Positions 10,595 through 21,559 of a stretch of 64,000 bases of DNA are shown here, piece after piece. Source of the DNA: Megascapheus bottae (lineage: Eukaryota > Chordata > Mammalia > Rodentia > Geomyidae). The translations under genes were made by a program, and so were the position numbers. The DNA is taken from contig JANJXV010000267.1 in assembly GCA_024803745.1 (NCBI GenBank), positions 1,353,001 through 1,417,000 on the forward strand, given 5' to 3'. The notes beneath the pieces were generated by a model, which was not told where the DNA came from, ran no database searches, and saw only the letters and a program-made list of their open reading frames with translations. Within the stretch, counting starts at the first letter, position 1. Every line of letters begins with the position of its first letter.

Positions 10595-11777
10595 TTAGAT
10601 GGTATGCTGTTTAGGTGCCATTTCTTTCCCTACATTGCATTTATTTTGGTTTTCTATGTATAGAGCATCTTTGAGAATTCTCTGTAGTGTTGGTTTTGTT
10701 TCGACATATTGTTGCAGCTTTTCCCTGGAATGGAATGTTTTTATTTTTCCCTCAGTTATGAATGAGAGCTTAGCTGGCTACAGTATTCTTGGTTGGTAGT
10801 TATTTGATTTAAGGGCATGACATATATGCTTCCAGTCACTTCGTGCTTGCATGGTCTCTGCTGAGAAATCTGGGGTTATTCTGATTGGTTTGCCTTTGTA
10901 GGTTACTGATCCCTTTTCCCTGGCTGCCTTTAGGATCTTTCCTTTCGTTTCTATTGATCCAGTTCGGATCACAATGTGGCGGTGGGATGTTCTTTTCTGG
11001 TCAGGTCTGTTTGGGGTTCTAAAAGCTTCTCGTATGTGGATGGGCCTGCCCTTCTGGATATTTGGGAAATTCTCTGAGATGATTCCCTGAAGTATATTTC
11101 CAATACCATTGACCTCTTTCTCCACGCCCTCCTCAATACCAACTAGCCTTAAATTAGGCTTCCTAATTGAATCTTGGACCTCCTGAAGCGCTCTCTCATA
11201 TTTCCTAGATTTGGATTGACTCATTTTCTGTTCTTTATAATACCTAAATTATCTTCAGCCACGGAAATTCTCTCCTCTGCAATGTCTCACCTGCTATCAA
11301 AGCTATCTACTTTATTTTTCATCTCCCTTGCTTCTAATTGCTCACTTTTGATGCCTTGCATCCCTTGTTTTAGATCATGTATGGATTTTTTATCTCCTTG
11401 ATTTCCTTTTGAGTGGTTAGCTCAGTAGCTTTATTTTCTTTGGACATTTGCTGGAGTTTGGTCACGTTTTTATTTGTGGATTCTTTGAATTCATCCATCT
11501 TTCTTTGAAAAACCTTTATTATGGCCTCCTTTATGGCTTCTTCTTTTTCACTTATCACCTTGTTTTTGCTTTCCTCTTGTTCAGGTATGGCTTCCTCCAT
11601 TATCTCTTTCTTTATATTTTCACATTTTTCATTAATGATGTTTATCAATTGCATTTGTGTAGCAATTGGAAGACTCTCCTCTAGGTTTGCCAGTGACTGT
11701 TCCATTGTCTGTTTACATTGGGTGGGGGATGTTGTTTCTTGATTTGACATTTTTCTTGAGTTTCTTGTTCTGCCCAT
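10595..11777 (-). pseudogene. L1 ORF1 (RNA-binding chaperone), copy 2, broken
   Basis: Starts at ATG 11777 with MGRTRNSRKMSNQ. The N-terminal part is a charged, Lys/Glu-rich predicted coiled coil. A private one-base deletion near 11384 ends the first frame after 135 residues; without it the TGA at 11287-11289 found in copies 2-7 would end it. The RNA-binding frame restarts at 11224 with MSQSKSRKYERALQ and continues through NLRLVGIEEG and RTSHRHIVIRTGS to a premature TAG at 10778-10780. The C-terminal domain continues in the same frame past that TAG to the natural TAA at 10595-10597, so the TAG is a point nonsense change. Confidence 0.92.
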
Positions 11778-12440
11778 TTGAAAAAGGGAGCAAGATTACT
11801 ACTAAATACGATTATAGTTTTTCAGATATAACCAACCTAGACCTCTGTAGCTGGCAGACACTAGATGTTCACAAGTTTTGATTGGTATTATCACTCTTTC
11901 TTTTTGTGCACTTACAGACCAGCCTAATACAACCACTGATAAGCGATTTATACCCAAAACAATAAGCCTCTCAATCCAATCTCTATTGTCTTTAAGTCCC
12001 TCTGAGCCTAGAGAATAATTAACCACCTACATATACAATATTGCTCAACAGCCATCAAGTGTAGATCCGTGCAGTATAAGGGTTGAAAGACGAGCAGAGG
12101 TCCAGAGATAGAAAAAAAGAATGAGAGAGGTCAGGGGAGGTGCAAGAGGATTAACGTAGGAGTGTAAGAATATTGTAGTAATGAAGAAAAGTTATAGCAT
12201 AAGGATAACTGACATAAGTTGGTAAGTAGGTAGCATATTTGAGTACAAAGTTTGGAAAGTATTAGAATAAAACTTATGTGTTGCTGCACGACTAGCTCTT
12301 AGCCCAACCAGTGGCCTCACAGTGGACCATGGGATGGATCTGTTTTTCTTGTCTACGTTGAGGGAAAGGGGTATTTCACAAGATGCAGAAGCGAAGATTT
12401 CAGAAGCAAATGCTGTGAGTGAATTAGCTCGTAAAAAGCA

Positions 12441-12647
12441 TTTTTATTTTCTTTTATCTTTCTGCCAGTCTTGGGGCTTGAATTCAGGGCCTGAGCACTG
12501 TCCTCGGGTTTTCTCAAGTCTAGCCCTCTGCCACTTGAGCCACAGTGCCACATCTAGATTTTCTATCTATGTGGTACTGAGCAATCAAACCCAGATCTTC
12601 ATGGATGCTAGGCAAGCACTCTACCACTATGCCAAACTCTCAACCCT
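12441..12647 (-). mobile_element. IDL-Geo-type SINE, spacer 2 copy A
   Basis: A 207-bp counterpart of the reverse SINE in spacer 1, same length and boundaries, with GTGGTACTGAGCAATC as in spacer 1 where spacers 3-7 read GTGATACTGAG. It was carried here by unit duplication, not by separate insertion. Confidence 0.82.
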
Positions 12648-12897
12648 GACATAGTAATTATAAAGTCATCATCATCATCATCATCATCAACATATCCAAA
12701 TATCCTTTCTCCTACAAAGAATGAACACTTAACTGTGTCTAAAGCTTTTTTTTAATTTCACTAATTCTTCTGTGTTTTTCCCTCTTGCATTTTTTACACA
12801 TGACAGCAAAGCCAATCATCAGGAAAAAATTGATTAGGATACAGAAACCTAATAATATCCTAGTAGATTGACGTCAAAAATATGTGCAAGATGCCCT

Positions 12898-13090
12898 GTG
12901 TGTTTGACCTAGTGGGAAAGTCCTTGGCTACCAAGCAGTAAGCCTCAGGTTTGATTCCTCATTACCACATACAGAGAAAATGCTGCAAGTGGTGCCCTGG
13001 CTCGGTGGGACAGCTAAAGCCTAAAGAAAGCCCAAGAATAATGTTCACACTCTGAGGTCAAGTCCCAAGACTAGCAAAAACAAAAAAAAA
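12898..13090 (+). mobile_element. IDL-Geo-type SINE, spacer 2 copy B
   Basis: Forward degenerate SINE with an A-rich tail ending at 13090. It carries the GCCCTGGCTCGG variant shared with spacers 3, 5 and 6. Private differences include AAGAATAATG for AAGAACAATG. Confidence 0.76.
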
Positions 13091-14134
13091 TTCGACAAGG
13101 GGCAAACTGCAGGCAGAGAAGGCACTGTGAAGCAAATGTTTTGTAAAGGATGAGGACAATATTGACCCTTAAGTTTGGATCTTACCTAAGAAAGGCTCCT
13201 TGAGCCTGAGACCAGACTGGTAGTTGGGCCTAGTGGAAGACATTGGGATTGGACAAATAAGGTGTGCTGTATACTACATCCACATGTATATTGTGAGATT
13301 GGAGGAGAGATTCAGCCTCCAGTATGTCTTTGGTGAGGTCTTTTGTGAGCAAGGATCTTTGGTCATTGGGCCCTGAAAGGTGACCCTGCCTCCCTCACAA
13401 TGGAACAGAATATGGAACCCTGGTAACCAAGCCACTGTAACTAACAACCAGCTCAAGCCAGCTCACTTGGCCTGTGGCTCAGGAGGAAGAAAGATGTTGC
13501 TGTGCTGTTGCCAAAGGTCAGGAAACTCGAGTCTCAGGCATGGAAGATGTGGATGTCTTACTCGAAGGTGTACATGCTAGATCATTGCCAAGCCACAAAT
13601 CCAGTATAACAGAACTTTCTCTAAGAAGAAGGCCAGGAAAATCCAGGGCAACCAGATGAGGTAAATTTCTAAGAAGAAATGTATTTGACCCCATCATCCT
13701 CCCCACACACTACAACTTTCTTTTTTTTTCATTTTTTTATTGTAATTAGTAAAAGGGTTAGATGATATTTGCCAGATAGAAGGTGCATTAATTCACATAC
13801 ATTGATACGCTTTCCCATGTCTTGGTACCCATTTCCCTCCAACCCCACACCCCCCACCCGTTTTGGTTTTCCCCCTTCCCTATCAAATTTCAAATATCCA
13901 AATACAAATAAATTCAATATATCAGATAACAAAGTGAGATACTATACCAATATGGGATAACCAAGGGACAGCAAGCGAGATGAGAGACAACATAGTACAT
14001 TAAGGACAACAATCATTCATTATATGGCTTTTGTGTCAATATCCTGGAGGTCCTTTCAATTAGCTTCACACTATATGGCCTTATATATGGCCTTTTGCTC
14101 TATTGACAATCTCTGCTAGTAGAGCCCAAGGTTT

Positions 14135-17100
14135 CTACTGATTATGACGAATGAGGGAAACCACTGAGCCTAAGTTCCTTTGAGTCTGGCTTACTTCACT
14201 TAATATGATTTGTTCTAAGTCTTTCCATTTCCTAACAAATGGGGCGATGTCATTCTTTCTGACAGCAGCATAGAATTCCATTGTGTACAAATACCACAAC
14301 TTGTTGATCCACTCATCAACTGAGGGACATCTGGGTTGGTTCCATATCTTTGCTATGGTGAATAGTGCTGCAATGAACATTGTTGTGCTAGTGGGTTTAG
14401 TATGCCCTTGTTTCTGGATTGTTGGGTAAATGCCAAGTACTGGAATTGCTGGGTCATAGGGGAGTTGTATGTTTAGCGTTTTGAGGCACTGCCGCACTGC
14501 TTTCCATAGTGGTTGAACGAGTTTGCACTCCCACCAACAGTGTAGTAGTGATCCCTCCTGACCACATCCCCTCCAGCATCTGTTGTCATTCGTTTTCCTG
14601 ATCCTGGCCATTCTAACTGGAGTTAGGTGGAATCTTAGACTTGTTTTGATTTGCATTTCTTTTATGACCAGAGATGTTGAGCATTTCTTCATGTGTCTAT
14701 AGGCCATTTTTGTTTCTTCTTCAGAGAAGACTCTCTTTAAGTCTTTGGCCCATTTTGTAATGGGATGGGTGTTACTTTGGAGGTTAGTTTTGGAGTGATT
14801 CAATTTTTTGAGTTGTTGATATATTTTAGATATGAGGCCTTGTTCCGTTGTTTGGGTGGTGAAGATCTTCTCCCACTCTGTAGGCTTCCTGATTAGTTTA
14901 CTAGCTATATCCGTTGCCATACAAAAGCTCTGCAGTTTAACGCAGTCCCACTTATCCAGCCTTTCTCTGATTTGTTGTGATTCTTGGTCCTTATTAAGAA
15001 AGTTTTGACCTGTGCCAAGGAGGCCTAGTGTATCTCCTATTCCTTCCTGTAAACTTTTCAGTGTGTCAGCTTTTACCTCCACGTCTTTGATCCATTTGGA
15101 GTTAATTCTAGTGCCAGGGGACAAAGAAGGATCCAACTTTCGTTTTCTGCAGGTGTTTAACCAGTTCTGCCAGCACAACTTGTTGAAGAGGCTATCTTTC
15201 TTCCATTCTATATATTTGGCTCCCTGGTCAAAGATTAGGTGGCCATAGGTCTGTGGTTTAATATCTGGGTCCGCAGTTCTACTCCAATGGACTTCAGGCC
15301 TGTTCTTGTGTCAGTACCAAGCTGTTTTGAGAATTATAGCTCTGTAATAGAGCCTTAAGTTTGGAATTGAAATTCCTCCAGCGCTGTTCTTTCTGCTAAG
15401 AAGTGTTTTTGCTATACGGGGTCTTTTATTATTCCATATGAAATTTTGAATTGCCTCTTCTATGTCTTTAAAGAATGACATTGGGATGTTGATGGGTATT
15501 ACATTGAATTTGTAGATAGCCCTTGGCAAGATTGTCATTTTCACAATGTTGATTCTTCCAATCCAGGAGCATGGGAGGTTTTTCCATTTCCTTAGTTCTG
15601 CTTTAATTTCCTTTTTTAGGGTTTTAAAGTTTTCATCTAAACGGTCCTTTACATTCTTAGTTAAGCTAATTGCTAGGTACTTTATTTTCTTTGAGGCTAT
15701 TGTGAAAGGATTTTCTTTCCTGATTATTGCCTCGTTCCTCTCACTGTTGGCATAAAGTAAGGCAGTTGATTTGTGAGGGTTGATTTTATGGCCTGCTACC
15801 CTTCCAAAGCTTTGAATCAGCTCAAGGAGCTTGGGAGTAGAGTCTATAGGATTCTTTAAATACAGAATCATGTCATCTGCAAAGAGGGATAGTTTTATTT
15901 CCTCTTTCCCTACTTGGATCCCCTTTATACTTGCTTCTTGCCTTATTGAACTGCCTAGGAATTCTAGTACTATGTTAAAAAGGAGTGGAGAGAGTGGGCA
16001 TCCTTGTCTCGTTCCTGATTTTAGAGGGAATTGCTTTAGATTTTCACCATTAAGTATAATACTAGCAGTGGGTTTCTCATACACAGCCTTTATTACATTG
16101 AGAAATGTTCCATGGATTCCTAGTTTCTCCACATCTTTTAACATAAAGGGGTTTTGGATCTTGTCCAATGCCTTTTCCGCATCTATTGAGACAATCATGT
16201 GATTTTATCCCTGCTCCTGTTGATGTGTTGAATTATATTAATTGATTTGTGTATGTTGAACCAGCTTTGCCTCCCCGTGATGAAACCAGTTTGATCATAG
16301 TGTATAATTTTTTTGATGAGTTGTTGTAGACGGTTGGCCAGTATTTTGTTGAGAAGTTTTGCATCGATGTTCATCAAAGAAATGGGTCTATAGATCTCTT
16401 TCTTTGATGAATCTCTGTCTGGTTTGGGGATGAGGGATATGCTGGCTTCACAGAATCAGTTTAGTAAAGAAACTTCATTTTCAATTTCGTTGAAGAGCTT
16501 GAGGAGTATTGGTGTGAGCTCTGCTTTGAAGACCTTATAGAATTCAGCTGTGAATCCATCTGGCCCTGGGCTCTTTTTAAGTGGAAGTTGTCTAATTTCC
16601 ATTTCTATTTCAGAGCTTGAAATAGTCCTGTTGAGTTGGGTTAGCTCTTCTTGGTTCAGTGTGTGTATGTTAATATTGTCTAGGAATTCATCCATTTCTT
16701 CTAGATTCTCAAATTTGTTGGCGTAAAGGTTTGAGAAGTATTCCCTCATGATATTCTGGATCTTCGTAATTTCTGTCGTGATATGACCATTTTCATCTGC
16801 GATTTTGTTTATTTCGATATGCTCTCTTCTTTTTTTGGTAAGATTTGCTAAGGGCTTGTCAATTTTGTTAATTCTTTCAAGAACCAACTCCTTGTTTTGT
16901 TGATTCTTTCTATAGTTTTTTTATTCCAAATCATTTAATTCTGCTTTGATTTTAATAATTTGCTTTCTCCTAATGGGTTTAGGGTTGGTTTGTTGCTCTT
17001 TTTCCAGGAGGTTAAGGTGAGACCTTAACTAGTTGGTTTGCCATTTTTCCAACTTGCTGTTGTAGGCACTCCGCGCTATAAATTTTCCTCTGAGTACTGC

Positions 17101-17976
17101 CTTTGTTGTGTCCCTAAGGAGTTGATATTTGTGTGCTCCTTATTGTTAAATTTCATAAACAGTTGGATATCTGTTCTGATCTCTTCGATTACCCATTGTT
17201 TTTGATTCAACAATGTGTGGTTCAGTCTCCATGAGTTACAGGGTTTTCTTTGGTGGAGATGTGTGTTCAGCTCCAATTTGATGCCTTTATGGTCTGAGAG
17301 TGTGCATGGAATAATTTCAGTGTGTCTGAATCTGTCCAGGTTTGCTTTATGGCCTAAGATGTGGTCTATTTTGGAAAATGTTCCATGTGCTGCTGAGAAA
17401 AACGTATATTGTGGTGTTACTGGGTGGAATATTCTGCAGATGTCTGTTAGATCTAGTTGGTCTATATAGTTGTTCAGTTCTAAGGTTTCTCTGTTGAGTT
17501 TTTGCCTTGTTGATCTGTCCATAGGTGAGAGTGGTGTGTTAAACTCACCAACAATCACTGTATTTCGATCTATGTATGGTTTCAGTGTAAGTAAAGTTTG
17601 CTTGATGAAGTTTGGAGCTCCGGGATTGGGTGTGTAAATATTTAGGATTGTTATGTCTTCCGGGAGGAAAGATCCCTTTAGTAGTATGTAGTAACCTTCT
17701 TTGTCTTTTCTTACTAATTTTAGTTTGAAGTCTATTGTATCTGATATGAGGATGGCAACTCTAGCCTGTTTATGGGGGCAGTTAGCTTGATAGAGTTTAT
17801 TCCAACCTCTCACTTTCAAAAGATGATTGTTTTGGGGTAAGATGTGTCTCTTGAAGTCAGCAGAACGATGGCTCTTGCTTTTTGATCCAACTAGACAACC
17901 TATGCCGTTTAATTGGAGAGTTAAGTCCATTGATATTGAGAGTTAGGATTGAGAGATATTTATTAGTTCCTACCAT
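14135..17976 (-). pseudogene. L1 ORF2, copy 3, broken
   Basis: The C-terminal frame (14135-15178, 347 residues) is intact, including [18 protein letters not shown]. The RT frame (15311-16198) holds TRQGCPLSP and FADD but stops at a private TGA (15311-15313) that replaces the second Trp codon of WYWHKN. The A8 run near 15210 reads as an alternating TA stretch here. The endonuclease shares GEFN, the TGA and the C/A-run frame change with the array. A 143-residue frame at 16456-16887 still carries the pre-RT region with the T7 run intact. Confidence 0.93.
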
Positions 17977-18024
17977 TTTTAAAAGCTTTTAGTAGGGCCT
18001 GTGTCTAGACAGTTCTTGTGGTCC

Positions 18025-19208
18025 TTAGATGGTATGCTGTTTAGGTGCCATTTCTTTCCCTACATTGCATTTATTTTGGTTTTCTATGTATAGATCATCT
18101 TTGAGAATTCTCTGTAGTGTTGGTTTTGTTTCGACATATTGTTGCAGCTTTTCCCTGGAATGGAATGTTTTTATTTTTCCCTCAGTTATGAATGAGAGCT
18201 TAGCTGGCTACAGTATTCTTGGTTGGTAGTTATTTGATTTAAGGGCATGACATATATGCTTCCAGTCACTTCGTGCTTGCATGGTCTCTGCTGAGAAATC
18301 TGGGGTTATTCTGATTGGTTTGCCTTTGTAGGTTACTGATCCCTTTTCCCTGGCTGCCTTTAGGATCTTTCCTTTCGTTTCTATTGATCCAGTTCGGATC
18401 ACAATGTGGCGGTGGGATGTTCTTTTCTGGTCAGGTCTGTTTGGGGTTCTAAAAGCTTCTCGTATCTGGATGGGCCTGCCCTTCTGGATATTTGGGAAAG
18501 TCTCTGAGATGATTCCCTGAAGTATATTTCCAATACCATTGACCTCTTTCTCCACGCCCTCCTCAATACCAACTAGCCTTAAATTAGGCTTCCTAATTGT
18601 ATCTTGGACCTCCTGAAGCGCTCTCTCATTTTTCCTAGATTTGGATTGACTCATTTTCTGTTCTTTATAATACCTAAATTATCTTCAGCCACGGAAATTC
18701 TCTCCTCTGCAATGTCTCACCTGCTATCAAAGCTATCTACTTTATTTTTCATCTCCCTTGCTTCTAATTGCTCACTTTTGATGCCTTGCATCCCTTGTTT
18801 TAGATCATGTATGGATTTCTTTATCTCCTTGATTTCCTTTTGAGTGGTTAGCTCAGTAGCTTTATTTTCTTTGGACATTTGCTGGAGTTTGGTCACGTTT
18901 TTATTTGTGGATTCTTTGAATTCATCCATCTTTCTTTGAAAAACCTTTATTATGGCCTCCTTTATGGCTTCTTCTTTTTCACTTATCACCTTGTTTTTGC
19001 TTTCCTCTTGTTCAGGTATGGTTTCCTCCATTATCTCTTTCTTTATATTTTCACATTGTTCATTAATGATGTTTATCAATTGCATTTGTGTAGCAATTGG
19101 AAGACTCTCCTCTAGGTTTGCCAGTGACTGTTCCATTGTCTGTTTACATTCGGTGGGGGATGTTGTTTCTTGATTTGACATTTTTCTTGAGTTTCTTGTT
19201 CTGCCCAT
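18025..19208 (-). pseudogene. L1 ORF1, copy 3, broken
   Basis: The 163-residue N-terminal frame (19208-18717) ends at the shared TGA. The RNA-binding frame (18654-18208) ends at the shared TAG, and the residual C-terminus runs to TAA at 18025-18027. Private changes include Asn for Tyr in SRKNERALQ and TFPNIQKG for NFPNIQKG. Confidence 0.92.
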
Positions 19209-19870
19209 TTGAAAAAGGGAGCAAGATTACTACTAAATACGATTATAGTTTTTCAGATATAACCAACCTAGACCTCTGTAGCTGGCAGATACTAGATGTT
19301 CACAAGTTTTGATTGGTATTATCACTCTTTCTTTTTGTGCACTTAAGACCAGCCTAATACAACCACTGATAAGCGATTTATACCCAAAACAATAAGCCTC
19401 TCAATCCAATCTCTATTGTCTTTAAGTCCCTCTGAGCCTAGAGAATAATTAACCACCTACATATACAATATTGCTCAACAGCCATCAAGTGTAGATCCGT
19501 GCAGTATAAGGGTTGAAAGACGAGCAGAGGTCCAGAGATAGAAAAAAAGAATGAGAGAGGTCAGGGGAGGTGCAAGAGGATTAACGTAGGAGTGTAAGAA
19601 TATTGTAGTAATGAAGAAAAGTTATAGCATAAGGATAACTGACATAAGTTGGTAAGTAGGTAGCATATTTGAGTACAAAGTTTGGAAAGTATTAGAATAA
19701 AACTTATGTGTTGCTGCACGACTAGCTCTTAGCCCAACCAGTGGCCTCACAGTGGACCATGGGATGGATCTGTTTTTCTTGTCTACGTTGAGGGAAAGGG
19801 GTATTTCACAAGATGCAGAAGCGAAGATTTCAGAAGCAAATGCTGTGAGTGAATTAGCTCGTAAAAAGCA

Positions 19871-20077
19871 TTTTTATTTTCTTTTATCTTTCTGCCAGTC
19901 TTGGGGCTTGAATTCAGTGCCTGAGCACTATCCTCGGGTTTTCTCAAGTCTAGCCCTCTGCCACTTGAGCCACAGTGCCACATCTAGATTTTCTATCTAT
20001 GTGATACTGAGCAATCAAACCCAGATCTTCATGGATGCTAGGCAAGCACTCTACCACTATGCCAAACTCTCAACCCT
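19871..20077 (-). mobile_element. IDL-Geo-type SINE, spacer 3 copy A
   Basis: Reverse SINE, 207 bp. Private changes are TTCAGTGCCTGAGCACTATCC where the others read TTCAGGGCCTGAGCACTGTCC (19914-19932). It carries the GTGATACTGAG variant of spacers 3-7. Confidence 0.82.
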
Positions 20078-20322
20078 GACATAGTAATTATAAAGTCATC
20101 ATCATCATCATCATCATATACAAATATCCTTTCTCCTACAAAGAATGAACACTTAACTGTGTCTAATGCTTTTTTTTTAATTTCACTAATTCTTCTGTGT
20201 TTTTCCCTCTTGCATTTTTTACACATGACAGCAAAGCCAATCATCAGGAAAAAATTGATTAGGATACAGAAACCTAATAATATCCTAGTAGATTGACGTC
20301 AAAAATATGTGCAAGATGCCCT

Positions 20323-20515
20323 GTGTGTTTGACCTAGTGGGAAAGTCCTTGGCTACCAAGCAGTAAGCCTCAGGTTTGATTCCTCATTACCACATACATA
20401 GAAAATGCTGCAAGTGGTGCCCTGGCTCGGTGGGACAGCTAAAGCCTAAAGAAAGCCCAAGAACAATGTTCACACTCTGAGGTCAAGTCCCAAGACTAGC
20501 AAAAACAAAAAAAAA
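20323..20515 (+). mobile_element. IDL-Geo-type SINE, spacer 3 copy B
   Basis: Forward degenerate SINE with ACATACATAGAAAATGCTG, differing from spacers 1 and 2 (ACATACAGAGAAAA). The A-rich tail ends at 20515. Confidence 0.76.
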
Positions 20516-21559
20516 TTCGACAAGGGGCAAAATGCAGGCAGAGAAGGCACTGCGAAGCAAATGTTTTGTAAAGGATGAGGGCAATATTGACCCTTAAGTT
20601 TGGATCTTACCTAAGAAAGGCTCCTTGAGCCTGAGACCAGACTGGTAGTTGGGCCTAGTGGAAGACATTGGGATTGGAAAATAAGGTGTGCTGTATACTA
20701 CATCCACATGTATATTGTGAGACTGGAGGAGAGATTCAGCCTCCAGTATGTCTTTGGTGAGGTCTTTTGTGAGCAAGGATCTTTGGTCATTGGGCCCTGA
20801 AAGGTGACCCTGCCTCCCTCACAATGGAACAGAATATGGAACCCTGGTAACCAAGCCACTGTAACTAACAACCAGCTCAAGCCAGCTCACTTGGCCTGTG
20901 GCTCAGGAGGAAGAAAGATGTTGCTGTGCTGTTGCCAAAGGTCAGGAAACTCGAGTCTCAGGCATGGAAGTTGTGGATGTCTTACTCGAAGATGTACATG
21001 CTAGATCATTGCCAAGCCACAAATCCAGTATAACAGAACTTTCTCTAAGAAGAAGGCCAGGAAAATCCAGGGCAACCAGATGAGGTAAATTTCTAAGAAG
21101 AAATGTATTTGACCCCATCATCCTCCCCACACACTACAACTTTCTTTTTTTTTTCATTTTTTTATTGTAATTAGTAAAAGGGTTAGATGATATTTGCCAG
21201 ATAGAAGGTGCATTAATTCACATACATTGATACCCTTTCCCATGTCTTGGTACCCATTTCCCTCCAACCCCACACCCCCCACCCGTTTTGGTTTTCCCCC
21301 TTCCCTATCAAATTTCAAATATCCAAATACAAATAAATTCAATATATCAGATAACAAAGTGAGATACTATACCAATATGGGATAACCAAGGGACAGCAAG
21401 CGAGATGAGAGACAACATAGTACATTAAGGACAACAATCATTCATTATATGGCTTTTGTGTCAATATCCTGGAGGTCCTTTCAATTAGCTTCACACTATA
21501 TGGCCTTATATATGGCCTTTTGCTCTATTGACAATCTCTGCTAGTAGAGCCCAAGGTTT

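Larger units (their letters stand above)
6284..11777 (-). mobile_element. LINE-1 copy 2 (tail to ORF1 start)
   Basis: This is the first complete L1 body in the window. From its 3' end: an A-rich tail (plus-strand T-runs about 6284-6306) with AATAAA directly before it, a 3'UTR of about 400 bp (6307-6702) with a G-rich tract, ORF2 (6703-10546), a 48-bp gap and ORF1 (10595-11777). Component sizes match mammalian L1. The 5'UTR cannot be delimited. Copy 2 has private changes (for example SSIWQEA near 8510) and looks intermediate between copy 1 and copies 3-8. Confidence 0.95.
11778..13716. other. Spacer 2 between L1 copies 2 and 3
   Basis: About 1.94 kb with the same order as spacer 1. The (ATC)n run is the longest here (12666-12690). 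Compared with spacer 1 it has CCTCGGG for CATGGGG in the reverse SINE region and AATGCTGCAAGTGGTGCCCTGG in the forward SINE. Outside the two SINEs I see no recognisable gene or RNA. The distal 600 bp (13091-13716) is unassigned. Confidence 0.78.
13717..19208 (-). mobile_element. LINE-1 copy 3
   Basis: L1 body with tail about 13717-13739, 3'UTR to 14134, ORF2 at 14135-17976 and ORF1 at 18025-19208. It groups with copy 4: both have GATGAAACCAGTTTG near the RT start (16280 here) and CTGTTGAGTTTTTGCC with the H-for-N change in RFRHTEIIP. Confidence 0.95.
19209..21140. other. Spacer 3 between L1 copies 3 and 4
   Basis: About 1.93 kb with (ATC)n at 20096-20117 followed directly by ATACAAATATCC, the arrangement found in all later spacers. 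Private changes include loss of one C near 20679 (GGAAAATAAG for GGACAAATAAG). The part nearest ORF1 lost two bases in CACTTAAGACC, shared with spacer 4. No gene seen in 20516-21140. Confidence 0.78.

Noticed and set aside
11802..12026. 74-residue minus-strand frame upstream of ORF1, seen in several units, considered as an ORF0-like or 5'UTR gene
   Set aside because: No similarity recognised, no start context, and absent in units with a small indel (spacers 3 and 4). Conservation is due to recent duplication.
20038..20244. 68-residue frame with a run of seven Asp
   Set aside because: The Asp run is the (ATC)n microsatellite read in one frame.
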